64,000 nt of DNA from LMUY01 sp964242215. Lineage in GTDB: Bacteria; Pseudomonadota; Alphaproteobacteria; Acetobacterales; Acetobacteraceae. Of this stretch, positions 8,010-16,390 are shown piece by piece. The notes below the pieces were generated by a model that was not told the DNA's origin, searched no databases, and was given only the letters and a program-made list of their open reading frames with translations. The translations under genes and the position numbers were made by a program. The DNA lies in assembly GCA_964242215.1 (NCBI GenBank), contig CAXTCJ010000012.1, forward strand, positions 14,411 to 78,410. Direction: 5' to 3'. Within the stretch, counting starts at the first letter, position 1, and each line of letters opens with the position of its first letter.

Positions 8010-9793
8010 GCCGCTTCGGGCACGGCGTGCGGCTCGCCGGTGTAGATGGTGCGAACGAGCTCGGACGACGTCACCTCCGCCACCGTGCCGTCGAGCACGA
8101 TGCGGCCCTGGTGCAGAACGACGATGCGGGAGCTGATCTCCCGCACGAACTCCAGGTCGTGCTCCACCAACAGGATACAAAGGCCGTGGTCCCGCACCAG
8201 GGCGACCAGGATGGTGCCGATCAGTGTCCGCTCCGCCTTGGTCAGCCCCGCCGTCGGCTCGTCCAGCAACAGCACGCGCGGCTCCATCGCCAGCACCATG
8301 GCGAGTTCGAGCGCCTGCTTCGCGCCGTGCGACAGATGCTTGACCGTGGTGCCGAGCTGACTGGCGAGCCCCGTTGCCTCCACCACCCGCATCGCAGCCG
8401 CCGGTAGTTGCACCGTATCGGCGCGGCGGACGGGTGACAGGCCCTCATGCCCGGCGCGCGCGATCCGCAGCGACTGCGCGACGCTGAGCGTGTCGAACAC
8501 GTTGGGGGTCTGGAACTTGCGCCCGAGGCCCAGGCGCACGCAGGCCTCGGGTGCACGCCGGCCGATCTCCACGCCGCCAATCGAAACACGGCCGCTGGTG
8601 CGCTCCAGCCCGTCGCTGATGCAGCGGATGAGTGTGGTCTTACCGGCGCCGTTGGGGCCGACCAGGCTCACCAGCTCCCCGGCGCGGGCCGCAAAGCTGA
8701 TGTCCTCCAGCACGTGCAAGCTGCCGTAGAAGCGGGCCACGCCCTCCACGCTGATCGCCGGCACGTCGCCGGCGCCGCCCACGTCCGGGTCGGGCGTCTG
8801 CACCATGCGAGGTACGGCCTCGGCCCGGCGCCGCCGCATCGGTATCAGCCGGAACAGGGCCGGGCCGAGACCTTGGGGCGCCAGCACGATGACCACGATG
8901 AACACGAGGCCGACGATGAGCTGCCAGATGAACGGCAACGTGCCGCTGAGATAGGCAGAGGTGAAATCGATCAACACGGCCGCGATCGCCGGGCCAAGCA
9001 GCGTGCCGCGGCCGCCGAGCGCCACCCAGATCACCAGCTCGGTGCCGAACTGGAAATTGCCCAGATCGGGCGCGATGACATCGTTGTAGCCGGCATAGGC
9101 AAAGCCTGCCATCGCCGTCACCACGGCCGACCCGGCGAGCAGCCCCGTCTTCACCCGCGCCGTGCCGATCCCGCAGTAGCGGCAACGCTGTTCGTTCTCG
9201 CGGATGGCAACCAGCAAGCGGCCGAAATCACTGCGGACGAAGATCCAGCCGAGCGCCGTCACCAACACCAGCGCCACGCCCGCGATCTGGAACCAGGCGC
9301 TCATGGACAGGTCGAAGGTGTCGAAGCCGGACAGGCCACTGCTCGATCCCGTCCAGTTGCCGCCGGAATAAATCAGTTGAACGAAGATCACCGACTGCAC
9401 GAGGGTGATGACGGAGATGTACAGCGGCGAGACTCGGGGGCCGAACGCCAGCCAGCCCACCAGCGCCGCGACCGCCGCGGCTAGCAGGGGACCGACGAGG
9501 AAGGCCACGATCACGATCGGTGCGGTGAAGTCATACGTCGTGACGGCCAGGCCCAGCGCGTAGGCGCCGATGCCGAAGAACACCGCCTGCCCGAAGGTCA
9601 GGATGCCGGTGAAGCCCCACAGGATGTCCACCGTGACCGCGATGCTGCCGTACAGGAACGAGCGGATCAGGATGTTGACCAGATACTCGTCGAGCACGGA
9701 CGGGCCGAGCAGGATCAGCACGGCCACCAGCAGCGCCATGGCCGCCAGCCACATCCACTGGGTTCTCGCTCGCTGCGATGGCAGGTCAGGCAC
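8006..9793 (-). CDS. Fused ABC permease-ATPase (LivM-LivG fusion)
   Basis: A 595-residue fusion. Residues about 1-320 are a LivM-type permease with roughly ten hydrophobic segments and the EAA-like text VAIRENEQRCRYCGI and WVALGGRGTLLGPA. Residues about 345-590 are a LivG-type ATPase with Walker A GPNGAGKTT, signature LSHGAKQAL, Walker B VLLLDEPTAG and LLVEHDLEFV. Such LivM-LivG fusions are common in alphaproteobacterial Liv/Urt-like systems. The gene overlaps livH upstream by 8 bp and livF downstream by 4 bp, so it is in one operon. The alternative of two genes joined by a sequencing error is unlikely, because the linker is long and free of stops. Confidence 0.92.
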   Translation of the reverse strand: MPDLPSQRARTQWMWLAAMALLVAVLILLGPSVLDEYLVNILIRSFLYGSIAVTVDILWGFTGILTFGQAVFFGIGAYALGLAVTTYDFTAPIVIVAFLVGPLLAAAVAALVGWLAFGPRVSPLYISVITLVQSVIFVQLIYSGGNWTGSSSGLSGFDTFDLSMSAWFQIAGVALVLVTALGWIFVRSDFGRLLVAIRENEQRCRYCGIGTARVKTGLLAGSAVVTAMAGFAYAGYNDVIAPDLGNFQFGTELVIWVALGGRGTLLGPAIAAVLIDFTSAYLSGTLPFIWQLIVGLVFIVVIVLAPQGLGPALFRLIPMRRRRAEAVPRMVQTPDPDVGGAGDVPAISVEGVARFYGSLHVLEDISFAARAGELVSLVGPNGAGKTTLIRCISDGLERTSGRVSIGGVEIGRRAPEACVRLGLGRKFQTPNVFDTLSVAQSLRIARAGHEGLSPVRRADTVQLPAAAMRVVEATGLASQLGTTVKHLSHGAKQALELAMVLAMEPRVLLLDEPTAGLTKAERTLIGTILVALVRDHGLCILLVEHDLEFVREISSRIVVLHQGRIVLDGTVAEVTSSELVRTIYTGEPHAVPEAA

Positions 9794-10622
9794 GGGCGAA
9801 ACCGGACGGACGGATCCGCAGCAGCACGGCGGCCAGCACGACGATGGTGAGTGTGCCCAGCACCGGGCTGGTATACGTGCTCACCACGACCTGCGCGCCC
9901 CCGAGCACCAGGCAGGCGAATCCGAGGCTGAATAGCGACGTGCCGGAGACCATCACCAGCATGAAGGCATTGAGCAGCCAGGGTACTCCCATCAATGGGT
10001 CGATACTGAGCAGCGGCGTGATCAGCGCGCCCGCCATGGCCGCCAGCCCGGCGCCGATGCTGAAGGTCGCGAACCGCACCATGGCACTGTTGATGCCGAG
10101 GGAACGGGCCAGCGTCTCGTTCATGATCACGGCGCGTGCGGACAGGCCAAGCCGGGTGCCCTGCAGGATCGCCACCATGGCGCCACACAACACCGCCGCC
10201 ACCACCAGCATCAGCAACCGATACAGCGAATAGGACGTGCCTAACAGCGCCACCGCCCCCTGCACCGGGCTCTGCACGAAGTTTGTGCCGCGGCCGAAGC
10301 CGAGCGTGATCAGTTGCACGACGACGATGCTGAGCCCCCAGGTCGCCAGGATCGCATCCAGCGGTCGGCTATACAGCGGGCGCACGATCAGCAGTTCCAC
10401 CGCCGCGCCCAGCACCAAGCCGACCACCAGGGCCAACGGAGCCGCGAGCCACGGGCTGATCCCGAGCTGCGTCGCCACGAGCGCCGCGTAGCCTCCGACG
10501 GTCAGGAATCCGCCATGGGCGAAGTTGATGATCTTCAGCACGCCGAACACGATCAGCAATCCGGCGGCCACCACGAACAGGATGGCCGCCGTCGTTACGA
10601 CGTCCAGAACGAGATCCAGCAA
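9786..10622 (-). CDS. livH: Branched-chain/amide ABC importer permease (LivH type)
   Basis: A 278-residue inner-membrane permease with about eight hydrophobic spans and the LivH landmark GLLIVFGVLKIINFAHGGFLTVGGYAAL near the N-terminus (residues about 21-48). The only start near the right place is TTG at 10622, one base after the livK stop (TAA 10624-10626). No strong ribosome binding site precedes it, so translation may depend on termination of livK. The gene overlaps the fused permease-ATPase by 8 bp. It forms the membrane channel of the importer. Confidence 0.9.
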   Translation of the reverse strand: MLDLVLDVVTTAAILFVVAAGLLIVFGVLKIINFAHGGFLTVGGYAALVATQLGISPWLAAPLALVVGLVLGAAVELLIVRPLYSRPLDAILATWGLSIVVVQLITLGFGRGTNFVQSPVQGAVALLGTSYSLYRLLMLVVAAVLCGAMVAILQGTRLGLSARAVIMNETLARSLGINSAMVRFATFSIGAGLAAMAGALITPLLSIDPLMGVPWLLNAFMLVMVSGTSLFSLGFACLVLGGAQVVVSTYTSPVLGTLTIVVLAAVLLRIRPSGFARA

Positions 10623-10623
10623 G

Positions 10624-11787
10624 TTACTTCAGCTTGGGGCACTGTTCGCCAGGGTCGACGTTGGCGAAGGTCTGGATCACCTTCACGCTGCCGTCCGCCT
10701 GCACCTGGCCGAGATACATCGTCAGCGGCGCGTGGTGTTCGTGCCCCATGTTGATCGGGCCGCGCGCGCCATCGAAGGTGACCTGGGGCAAGGCGGCCAA
10801 CACCTTCGCGTCGTCGAAGCTGCCGGCCTTCTCGACGGCGGCCTTATACAGATAGATGCCGTCATACTCCGGCTCGGACAGGTCGTTCGGCGTCTTCACG
10901 TCCTTGCCGAACATCTTGTCCAGCCCGGCCATGAACGACTTGTTCTGCGGGTTATCGATGCTGGTCAGATAGGATTGCGCGATATACACGCCAGTCGCGT
11001 CGGCGCCGATGGACTTGGCGGTCCCCTCATCCACGCCAAGGTTGCCGAACAGCACGTCCACGCCCGAGGCGCGGAGCTGCTTCGTCAGCGTCACGTTGGG
11101 CGCACCGCCGGCGGTCGAGGTGATCAGCGCGTCGGGCTTGTCGGCGCGGATCTTGCTGATCACCGCCGTCCAGTCGGACGCATCCATCGGCAGGTATTGC
11201 TCGTCCAGCACCTTGCCGCCTTTGGACTCGATGTATTTGCGCGTGAACTCCAGCATGCCGCGTCCAAAGGCATAGTCGCTGCCGGCGAGGAAGAAGGTCT
11301 TCGCCTGCTTCTGCTTCATGAAGTAGTCGACGATGGAGGCAACCTGCTGGTCAGGCACCCAGGCGTCGACGAACAGGTACGGGCTGCACGAACGGCCCTC
11401 GTAGTAGGACGTGTAGATGAAAGGCGTCTTGCCCCGCGCCACGACCGGCAGCCCGGCATTGCGGGCGGCGCTCGTCTCCATCGTGATGATCGCATTCACC
11501 TTCTGCTGGAAGATGAGCGAGTTGTAGGCAGCCACCGCGCCGTCCGCGCCGCTGCGGTCATCGGCGATCGACAGCTCCACCTTGCGGCCGAGGATGCCGC
11601 CCTTGTCGTTGATCTCGGAGACGGCCAACTGGGCCGCCTGCACGACCGAGGGTGCCACCACGCTGTTGGCGCCCGAGAGGCCGACGGGGATGCCGATCTT
11701 CACCGGCGGCTCGGCCGCCCGGCTGGCGGGAGCGATGGCTATCAAGGCAGCAAAGGTGAGCGCGGCGGCGCCATCGATCCGGATCAT
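10624..11787 (-). CDS. Periplasmic amide/urea-type substrate-binding protein (AmiC/UrtA-like)
   Basis: A 387-residue type I periplasmic binding protein. A signal peptide is visible (MIRIDGAAALTFAALIAIAPASRA, cleavage likely after ASRA). The mature part begins VKIGIPVGLSG and contains FLAGSDYAFGRGML, the cluster YLPMDASDWTAVISKI and DATGVYIAQSYLTSI. This style is closer to short-chain amide and urea binders (AmiC, FmdD, UrtA) than to leucine binders. It is the first gene of the operon livK-livH-livMG-livF-(DUF1028 remnant)-GatC-like-amidase-nitrilase-like. The 136-bp divergent region to the gamma-glutamyltransferase-like gene contains a TGTGTACA palindrome that may bind the GntR regulator. Confidence 0.88.
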   Translation of the reverse strand: MIRIDGAAALTFAALIAIAPASRAAEPPVKIGIPVGLSGANSVVAPSVVQAAQLAVSEINDKGGILGRKVELSIADDRSGADGAVAAYNSLIFQQKVNAIITMETSAARNAGLPVVARGKTPFIYTSYYEGRSCSPYLFVDAWVPDQQVASIVDYFMKQKQAKTFFLAGSDYAFGRGMLEFTRKYIESKGGKVLDEQYLPMDASDWTAVISKIRADKPDALITSTAGGAPNVTLTKQLRASGVDVLFGNLGVDEGTAKSIGADATGVYIAQSYLTSIDNPQNKSFMAGLDKMFGKDVKTPNDLSEPEYDGIYLYKAAVEKAGSFDDAKVLAALPQVTFDGARGPINMGHEHHAPLTMYLGQVQADGSVKVIQTFANVDPGEQCPKLK

Positions 11788-11922
11788 AGTGGTCCTTTGA
11801 GTTTCCTGGTTCGTCTCTCGTTTCCAAGCAAGCTACGGGCCATACCATGGGTTCGTTAACTCAGCAGTCCATTCGGGGAGCATTGCTCGTGGCAGCGAAA
11901 GGCGCTGTGCTAGCGGCGGGCA

Positions 11923-11930
11923 TGTGTACA
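11923..11930. promoter_or_regulatory. Candidate GntR operator A (TGTGTACA) between livK and ggt-like gene
   Basis: TGTGTACA lies in the divergent region between the amide importer operon (minus) and the gamma-glutamyltransferase-like gene (plus). The same TGTRTACA core occurs at two other divergent promoters, 17555-17562 and 30056-30063. FCD-type GntR regulators bind short GT(N2-3)AC palindromes, and such a regulator is encoded at 23026. Confidence 0.45.
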
Positions 11931-11953
11931 GAATACCGGTGGGGAACTATCAG

Positions 11954-13573
11954 TTGTCTTTGCGAAGTTATCGTCCGCTCATCATGGGGCGACACGGGGC
12001 CGTAGCGAGCAATCACCCGCTCGCGAGCCAAGCTGGTCTAGATATCCTGCGAGCAGGCGGCAACGCGATCGATGCGGCAGTGGCCATCGGGTTTGCCGTA
12101 GGGGTCGTCGAGCCGCACATGTCGGGGATCGGCGGCGACAGCTTCTACCAGGTCCATCGAGCAGACGGCTCGGCGGCGAGCGTGATCAACGGCACCGGCT
12201 CCGCCCCCGCAACCAGCAGCGCCAGCCACTTCCGACAGGACGGCATGCCGAATGCCGGTCCGCGAAGCGCCTCCACGCCGGGCACGGTCGGTGCGCTCGC
12301 CGCCATGCACGCGCGCCATGGCCGCATGAAGTGGGCCGACCTGCTGAGGCCGGCAATCGCGTTCGCGCGCGACGGTTTCGCGGCGACGCACGCCTACCGG
12401 CATTTCGCCCGGCAAGAGCGCGTGCGCCTGATGGCTGACCCGAAGAGTTGCGAAGTCTTCTTGCACGGGAGCAGCGACGGCACGCCGCCCCCGCTGGGAG
12501 CGGTGATTTCGCAGCCGGACCTGGCCCGCACCCTGGAGGAGCTTGCCGCCGACGGCGCCGAGAGCTTCTACCGCGGCGCACTTGGCCGTCGGATCGCAGC
12601 CGCCATGCAGGCGCGCGGCGGATTGGTGGGCGAAGCTGACCTGGCGGCGTATGAGCCCGAACTACAGGCGCCAATCTCGGTCAGCTACCGCGGCTACGAA
12701 ATCCGGCAGACGCCGCTGAACTCGAGCGGCTTCGTGCTGCTGCGCGAACTCAAGATCGCCGAGCGCTTCGACCTCGCGCGGTTCGGCGCCGGGTCGGCCG
12801 ACCTCGTCCACGTCATGGTGGAGGCCAAGAAGCGCGCCTTCGTGGACCGCGAGCGCCTCGGCGGGGACCCTCGGCACGTGGACCTGTCGCTCGATGCCAT
12901 CCTGTCCGACGACCAGGCGGATCGAGCCGCGGCCGAGATCGACCTGCACCTGGCCGCAACCCCCGATTTGCCGACCTTCTCGGCCCAGGGTGACACTACC
13001 TATTTTTGCGTCGTCGACCAGGACGGCAACGGCGTCTCCGCCATCCAGAGCCTGAACCTGGCCTTCGGGTCGGGCATGCTCGCCGGCGACACCGGCATCC
13101 TGATGAACAACCGAATGGCCTATTGGCACCTCGAGCCCGGCCACCCAAACATGCTCGTGCCCGGCAAGCGAGTGCGGCACACCATGAACGCGCCGATGAT
13201 CCTGCGCGACGGCAAGCTCTGGTGCGTGTTCGGCACGCCGGGTGCGGACAACCAGGTGCAGGTCAATTTCCAGGTCGCCGTTGCGATGCTGGATTTCGGC
13301 TTCGACCCGCAGGAAGCGGTGGAAGCGCCGCGCTGGTCGAGCAACCAGCCCGGACAGGACTCGAATTACCCCCACGCCGGAGAATTCGCCCTGACGCTGG
13401 AGGACCGCTTCCCAAGGGACGTGTCCGCCGACCTGGAACGGCGGGGCCATCGCGTGCTGCGTGTCGGCGACCTGGACGGGCCCTGCAACGTGGAAGCCAT
13501 CCGCGTCCTCGACAACGGCGTCAGGATGGCAGGCTCGGACCCGCGCCGCGACGGCTGGGCGCTCGCCTACTAA
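11954..13573 (+). CDS. Gamma-glutamyltransferase family (Ntn-hydrolase) enzyme
   Basis: A GGT-family proenzyme that would self-cleave before the catalytic Thr in GDTTYFCVVDQDGNG. Family landmarks are MGRHGAVASNHPLASQAG, GGNAIDAAVAIGFAVGVVEPHMSGIGGD near the N-terminus, LNLAFGSGML and GTPGADNQVQVNFQ. I chose TTG 11954 because GGGGAAC sits 7-8 bp upstream and the protein then begins LSLRSYRPLIMGRHG, as in relatives. The frame also opens at GTG 11924, but that overlaps the candidate operator. ATG 11984 is a third option. No signal peptide is seen, so it is probably cytoplasmic and acts on a gamma-glutamyl or other amide bond. It is divergent from the amide importer operon. Confidence 0.85.
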   Translation: MSLRSYRPLIMGRHGAVASNHPLASQAGLDILRAGGNAIDAAVAIGFAVGVVEPHMSGIGGDSFYQVHRADGSAASVINGTGSAPATSSASHFRQDGMPNAGPRSASTPGTVGALAAMHARHGRMKWADLLRPAIAFARDGFAATHAYRHFARQERVRLMADPKSCEVFLHGSSDGTPPPLGAVISQPDLARTLEELAADGAESFYRGALGRRIAAAMQARGGLVGEADLAAYEPELQAPISVSYRGYEIRQTPLNSSGFVLLRELKIAERFDLARFGAGSADLVHVMVEAKKRAFVDRERLGGDPRHVDLSLDAILSDDQADRAAAEIDLHLAATPDLPTFSAQGDTTYFCVVDQDGNGVSAIQSLNLAFGSGMLAGDTGILMNNRMAYWHLEPGHPNMLVPGKRVRHTMNAPMILRDGKLWCVFGTPGADNQVQVNFQVAVAMLDFGFDPQEAVEAPRWSSNQPGQDSNYPHAGEFALTLEDRFPRDVSADLERRGHRVLRVGDLDGPCNVEAIRVLDNGVRMAGSDPRRDGWALAY

Positions 13574-13631
13574 ATCGCGGGTTGGGATATTTTCTCTGCG
13601 CAGCGTGCCTCGTCCTTGGGCCGGAAGCGCG

Positions 13632-13676
13632 TCGTGCAGCGAGCCGCCATAGGAGACGACGGTCAGGTCCCGCGCT
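13632..13676 (-). pseudogene. Remnant of a periplasmic substrate-binding protein
   Basis: On the minus strand about 15 codons read RDLTVVSYGGSLHDA. This resembles the start of the mature part of PotD-like binding proteins ('ltVvsyGGsyqdAqr'). The surrounding frame has no further family sequence. It abuts the 3' end of the polyamine-type permease gene. It may be the scar of a second binding-protein gene in this operon. Confidence 0.3.
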
Positions 13677-14496
13677 AGGGCCGGCGTGGTGAAGGCGTAA
13701 CTGACGGCTCGGCACGGACGAAGGTGAGCAGGCCCGCAACCCGCCCGACAATCAGCACGATCACGACCGTCACGACGATGAGCAGGGTGGAGATCGCGGC
13801 GACCACCGGGTCGGCATTGTCCTGCAGCGTGTTGAAGATCCGGATCGGCAAGGTGGTCGCGTTCGGCCCGACCAGGAACAGCGTGACGGTTGCCTCGTCG
13901 AACGAGATGATGAAGCAGAACAGCAGCGCGCTTGCCACGGCGGATCGCATACCCGGCAGCGTCACCCGGCGGAACACGGTGGCGGGCGTGGCCCCGAGGT
14001 TCTGCGCCGCCTCCTCCTGCGCCCGGTCGAGCCCGGCGACGCCGGTGACGAGCGGGCGGTACGCGTAAGGCAAGGTGACCAGCAGATGTGCGAGCAGGAT
14101 GCCGGCGAAGCTTCCAACCAGCCCGAGCGAGCCGGCGACGGACAGCGCCAACATGCCCAACGCGGCCTGCGGCAGCACCAGCGGCAGCATGACGAAGGTC
14201 TCGAGCAGGGGGCGCTGGCGGGGATACCAGCGCTCGGCCGCCCAGGCGACCGCGAAGCCGGCGACCACGCTGCCGATGGCGGCGGCAAGGGCGAGCAGCG
14301 TGCTGGCCAACAAGGCGCTCAACCAGTCTGGATCACCCAGGAAACGAGCGTACCACCGCAGGGACAGCGCCGGCGGGGGGAAGCTGATGAAGCCGCTGGC
14401 GGTGAAGGACGACGCGATGACGATCAGGATCGGCGCCGGCAAGAACAGCAGCACGGCCGTGGCAACGACGCCGGAGAACAGGCCGTGCCGCCGCAT
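13675..14496 (-). CDS. Polyamine-type ABC importer permease (PotC-like)
   Basis: A 273-residue inner-membrane permease of the spermidine/putrescine/Fe family with six hydrophobic spans. The EAA-type cytoplasmic loop reads QEEAAQNLGATPATVFRRVTLP (residues about 160-182). ATG 14496 is two bases after the upstream permease's stop (14499-14501), which fixes the start. The frame is open further upstream but has no membrane character there. It is the last gene of a four-gene operon (ATPase, binding protein, permease, permease). With its partner it would form the transmembrane pore for a small cationic or amino compound. Confidence 0.88.
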   Translation of the reverse strand: MRRHGLFSGVVATAVLLFLPAPILIVIASSFTASGFISFPPPALSLRWYARFLGDPDWLSALLASTLLALAAAIGSVVAGFAVAWAAERWYPRQRPLLETFVMLPLVLPQAALGMLALSVAGSLGLVGSFAGILLAHLLVTLPYAYRPLVTGVAGLDRAQEEAAQNLGATPATVFRRVTLPGMRSAVASALLFCFIISFDEATVTLFLVGPNATTLPIRIFNTLQDNADPVVAAISTLLIVVTVVIVLIVGRVAGLLTFVRAEPSVTPSPRRP

Positions 14497-14498
14497 GC

Positions 14499-15422
14499 TC
14501 AGGCCCCCGCCTCCGCCACGCCCGCCCGGGCGGGGACCCGCGCACTGGGCATGTTGGCGGTCAGTCGCCGCTCCAGCCAGCGCAGCGGCACGATCACCAG
14601 CAGCGAGGAGCCGCCCAGCAGCACGGCCATCACGGCGGCTTTCGGGAAGTCGAATTGCTGGAACACTTCCGTATAGATCTGGCTGCCGAGCATCTGGTCG
14701 CCGACGCCGCCCAGCAGCAACGGGGTGACGATCGCCCCCGTGCTCATGAGGTAGACGAGCGTCAGGCCCGACATGACGCCCGGCACGCTCAAGGGGAGCA
14801 CCACGCGGCGGAAAGTGGTCCATGGCCCGGCGCCCAGGCTGGTGCCCGCTTCCTCGAGCGAGCGGTCCTGTTGCAGCAGCGAGCCGAGCACCGTCATCAC
14901 GGTGAACGGGCAGAACACGTGCACCAGGCCGATGATCACGCCGCCCGTGTTGAACATCAGCCGGACCGGCCGGTCGGCCCGGCCCATCCCCATCAGCGCG
15001 CCGTTCAGCACGCCGCGGTTGCCGAGCAGGACCACCCAGCCGTAGGTCCGCACCACGATGCTGACCAGCCAGGGCAGCACGACGATCAGCAGCAATAGGT
15101 CGCGCCTAAGCCGGGTGCGGGCGATGAACAGCGCCGTCGGGTAGCCGAGCAGCAAACACAGCACGGAGGTCACGCCCGCCATCCACCATGTCCGCAGCAG
15201 CAGCCGGATGTAATCGGGCCGGGCAAAAAACGCCGCGTACTCGGCGCCGCCATGCGCCATCGAGGACACCACGAGCTGCACCAGCCCCGTCGCAAAGGCG
15301 AGGAACAGGCAGCCCGGAAGGATGCCGGCGAGCAGCCGTCCGACGCGCGCGCTCAGTGCAGTGCGGCCTGCATCTGCTCGACCTGCCCGGACAGCGCCTT
15401 TTCCCCGGCGGACACGGCCCAC
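14499..15422 (-). CDS. Polyamine-type ABC importer permease (PotB-like)
   Basis: An inner-membrane permease with six spans and the EAA loop LEEAGTSLGAGPWTTFRRVVLP. The start is unclear. GTG 15422 lies 70 bp inside the binding-protein gene and gives a basic, non-hydrophobic extension. CTG 15356 overlaps the binding protein's stop as CTGA and gives the usual short N-terminus (LSARVGRLLAGILPG). No ATG is available before the first span. The operon order is ATPase, binding protein, this permease, second permease. Confidence 0.86.
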   Translation of the reverse strand: MGRVRRGKGAVRAGRADAGRTALSARVGRLLAGILPGCLFLAFATGLVQLVVSSMAHGGAEYAAFFARPDYIRLLLRTWWMAGVTSVLCLLLGYPTALFIARTRLRRDLLLLIVVLPWLVSIVVRTYGWVVLLGNRGVLNGALMGMGRADRPVRLMFNTGGVIIGLVHVFCPFTVMTVLGSLLQQDRSLEEAGTSLGAGPWTTFRRVVLPLSVPGVMSGLTLVYLMSTGAIVTPLLLGGVGDQMLGSQIYTEVFQQFDFPKAAVMAVLLGGSSLLVIVPLRWLERRLTANMPSARVPARAGVAEAGA

Positions 15423-16390
15423 CAGTCGGGTTCGTACAGCTTGCCTCGCAGCGTCGGCAGGTCACTGCCCAGCTCACTGGTCTGCTTGGGCGACAGCGTG
15501 GCTTTCGGGCTGAGCGGCAGGTAGCCCGAGATGTCGAACATGCGCAGCTGGGCGTCCGGCTGCATCGCGGCCTTCAGCCACGCCTCTGCCGCCGGCAGGT
15601 CCGGCGCGTTCTTCGGCACCACCAGCAAATAGGGCAGCATCAGCCCACCCTCCTTGGGCAGGGTGATGTCGACCGCGGCCCCGCTCTGCTTCAGCGCGGT
15701 GATGCGGGCGGAGTAGAACGGCAGGGCAGCCACTTCGCCGCGGCTGAGCAGCAGGTTGCCCTGCGCGAACGAGCTGAGGGTGGTGAAGGCATTGGCCAGA
15801 ACCGGCTTGTAGGCCGCCAGACCGGCCGCCATGTCGGCGTCCTTGCCCGCAATGTGCGCCATCATCGGCACGTCGTAGCTCGCGGCGATGTAGGGCTGCG
15901 GCACCGCGATGCGCCCCTTCCATGCCGGCTCGCCGAGGCTCTGCCAGCTTGGGAAGTCGGACGCCTTCGCCTGCGCCGTGTTGAAGGCAATGCTGTAGAA
16001 CTGGTACTGCACGGGAATACCGATCAGCCGCCCGTCCGGCGCCCGCATCAGGTCGGCGTCCGGCAGGCCGGCCAGGTCCGGAAAGTCCTTCGCGTCGAAG
16101 GTCTGCAGCAGGCCGTCACGGAACAGGTTGGCGGCCGAGAAAGCGCTCACCCAGGCGACGTTGTACTGCGGGCTGGCCGCACTGGCCCGCAAGGCTGCCT
16201 CCGTGTCCGGCAGGTCCACGACCTTGGCGCTGATGTGGGTCGCGTCGGTGAATTGCTGCTGCACGCCCTTGCGCCAGGTCTCGCCGTTACCGCCGCCGTA
16301 GGCCGCCATGGTCACGCCCTGCGCCAGGGCGGTTCCGGCAAAGAGCATCGGCAGGGCCGCCGCCAGCAGAGTGTGCAGAGGGTGCTTCAT
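15353..16390 (-). CDS. Periplasmic binding protein of polyamine-type ABC importer (PotD-like)
   Basis: A 345-residue extracellular solute-binding protein. The signal peptide is MKHPLHTLLAAALPMLFAGTALA with AxA cleavage before QGVTMAAYGGGNGET. Later landmarks typical of the PotD/PhnS-like group are NVAWVSAFSAANLFRDGLL, LPDADLMR, WKGRIAVPQPYIA and LPKEGGLMLPYLLVVPKNAP. It captures the substrate in the periplasm for the two permeases downstream. The gene start overlaps the ATPase stop by 4 bp (ATGA, 16387-16390). The ligand is unknown. Catabolic context suggests an amine or amino-acid-like compound. Confidence 0.87.
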   Translation of the reverse strand: MKHPLHTLLAAALPMLFAGTALAQGVTMAAYGGGNGETWRKGVQQQFTDATHISAKVVDLPDTEAALRASAASPQYNVAWVSAFSAANLFRDGLLQTFDAKDFPDLAGLPDADLMRAPDGRLIGIPVQYQFYSIAFNTAQAKASDFPSWQSLGEPAWKGRIAVPQPYIAASYDVPMMAHIAGKDADMAAGLAAYKPVLANAFTTLSSFAQGNLLLSRGEVAALPFYSARITALKQSGAAVDITLPKEGGLMLPYLLVVPKNAPDLPAAEAWLKAAMQPDAQLRMFDISGYLPLSPKATLSPKQTSELGSDLPTLRGKLYEPDWWAVSAGEKALSGQVEQMQAALH

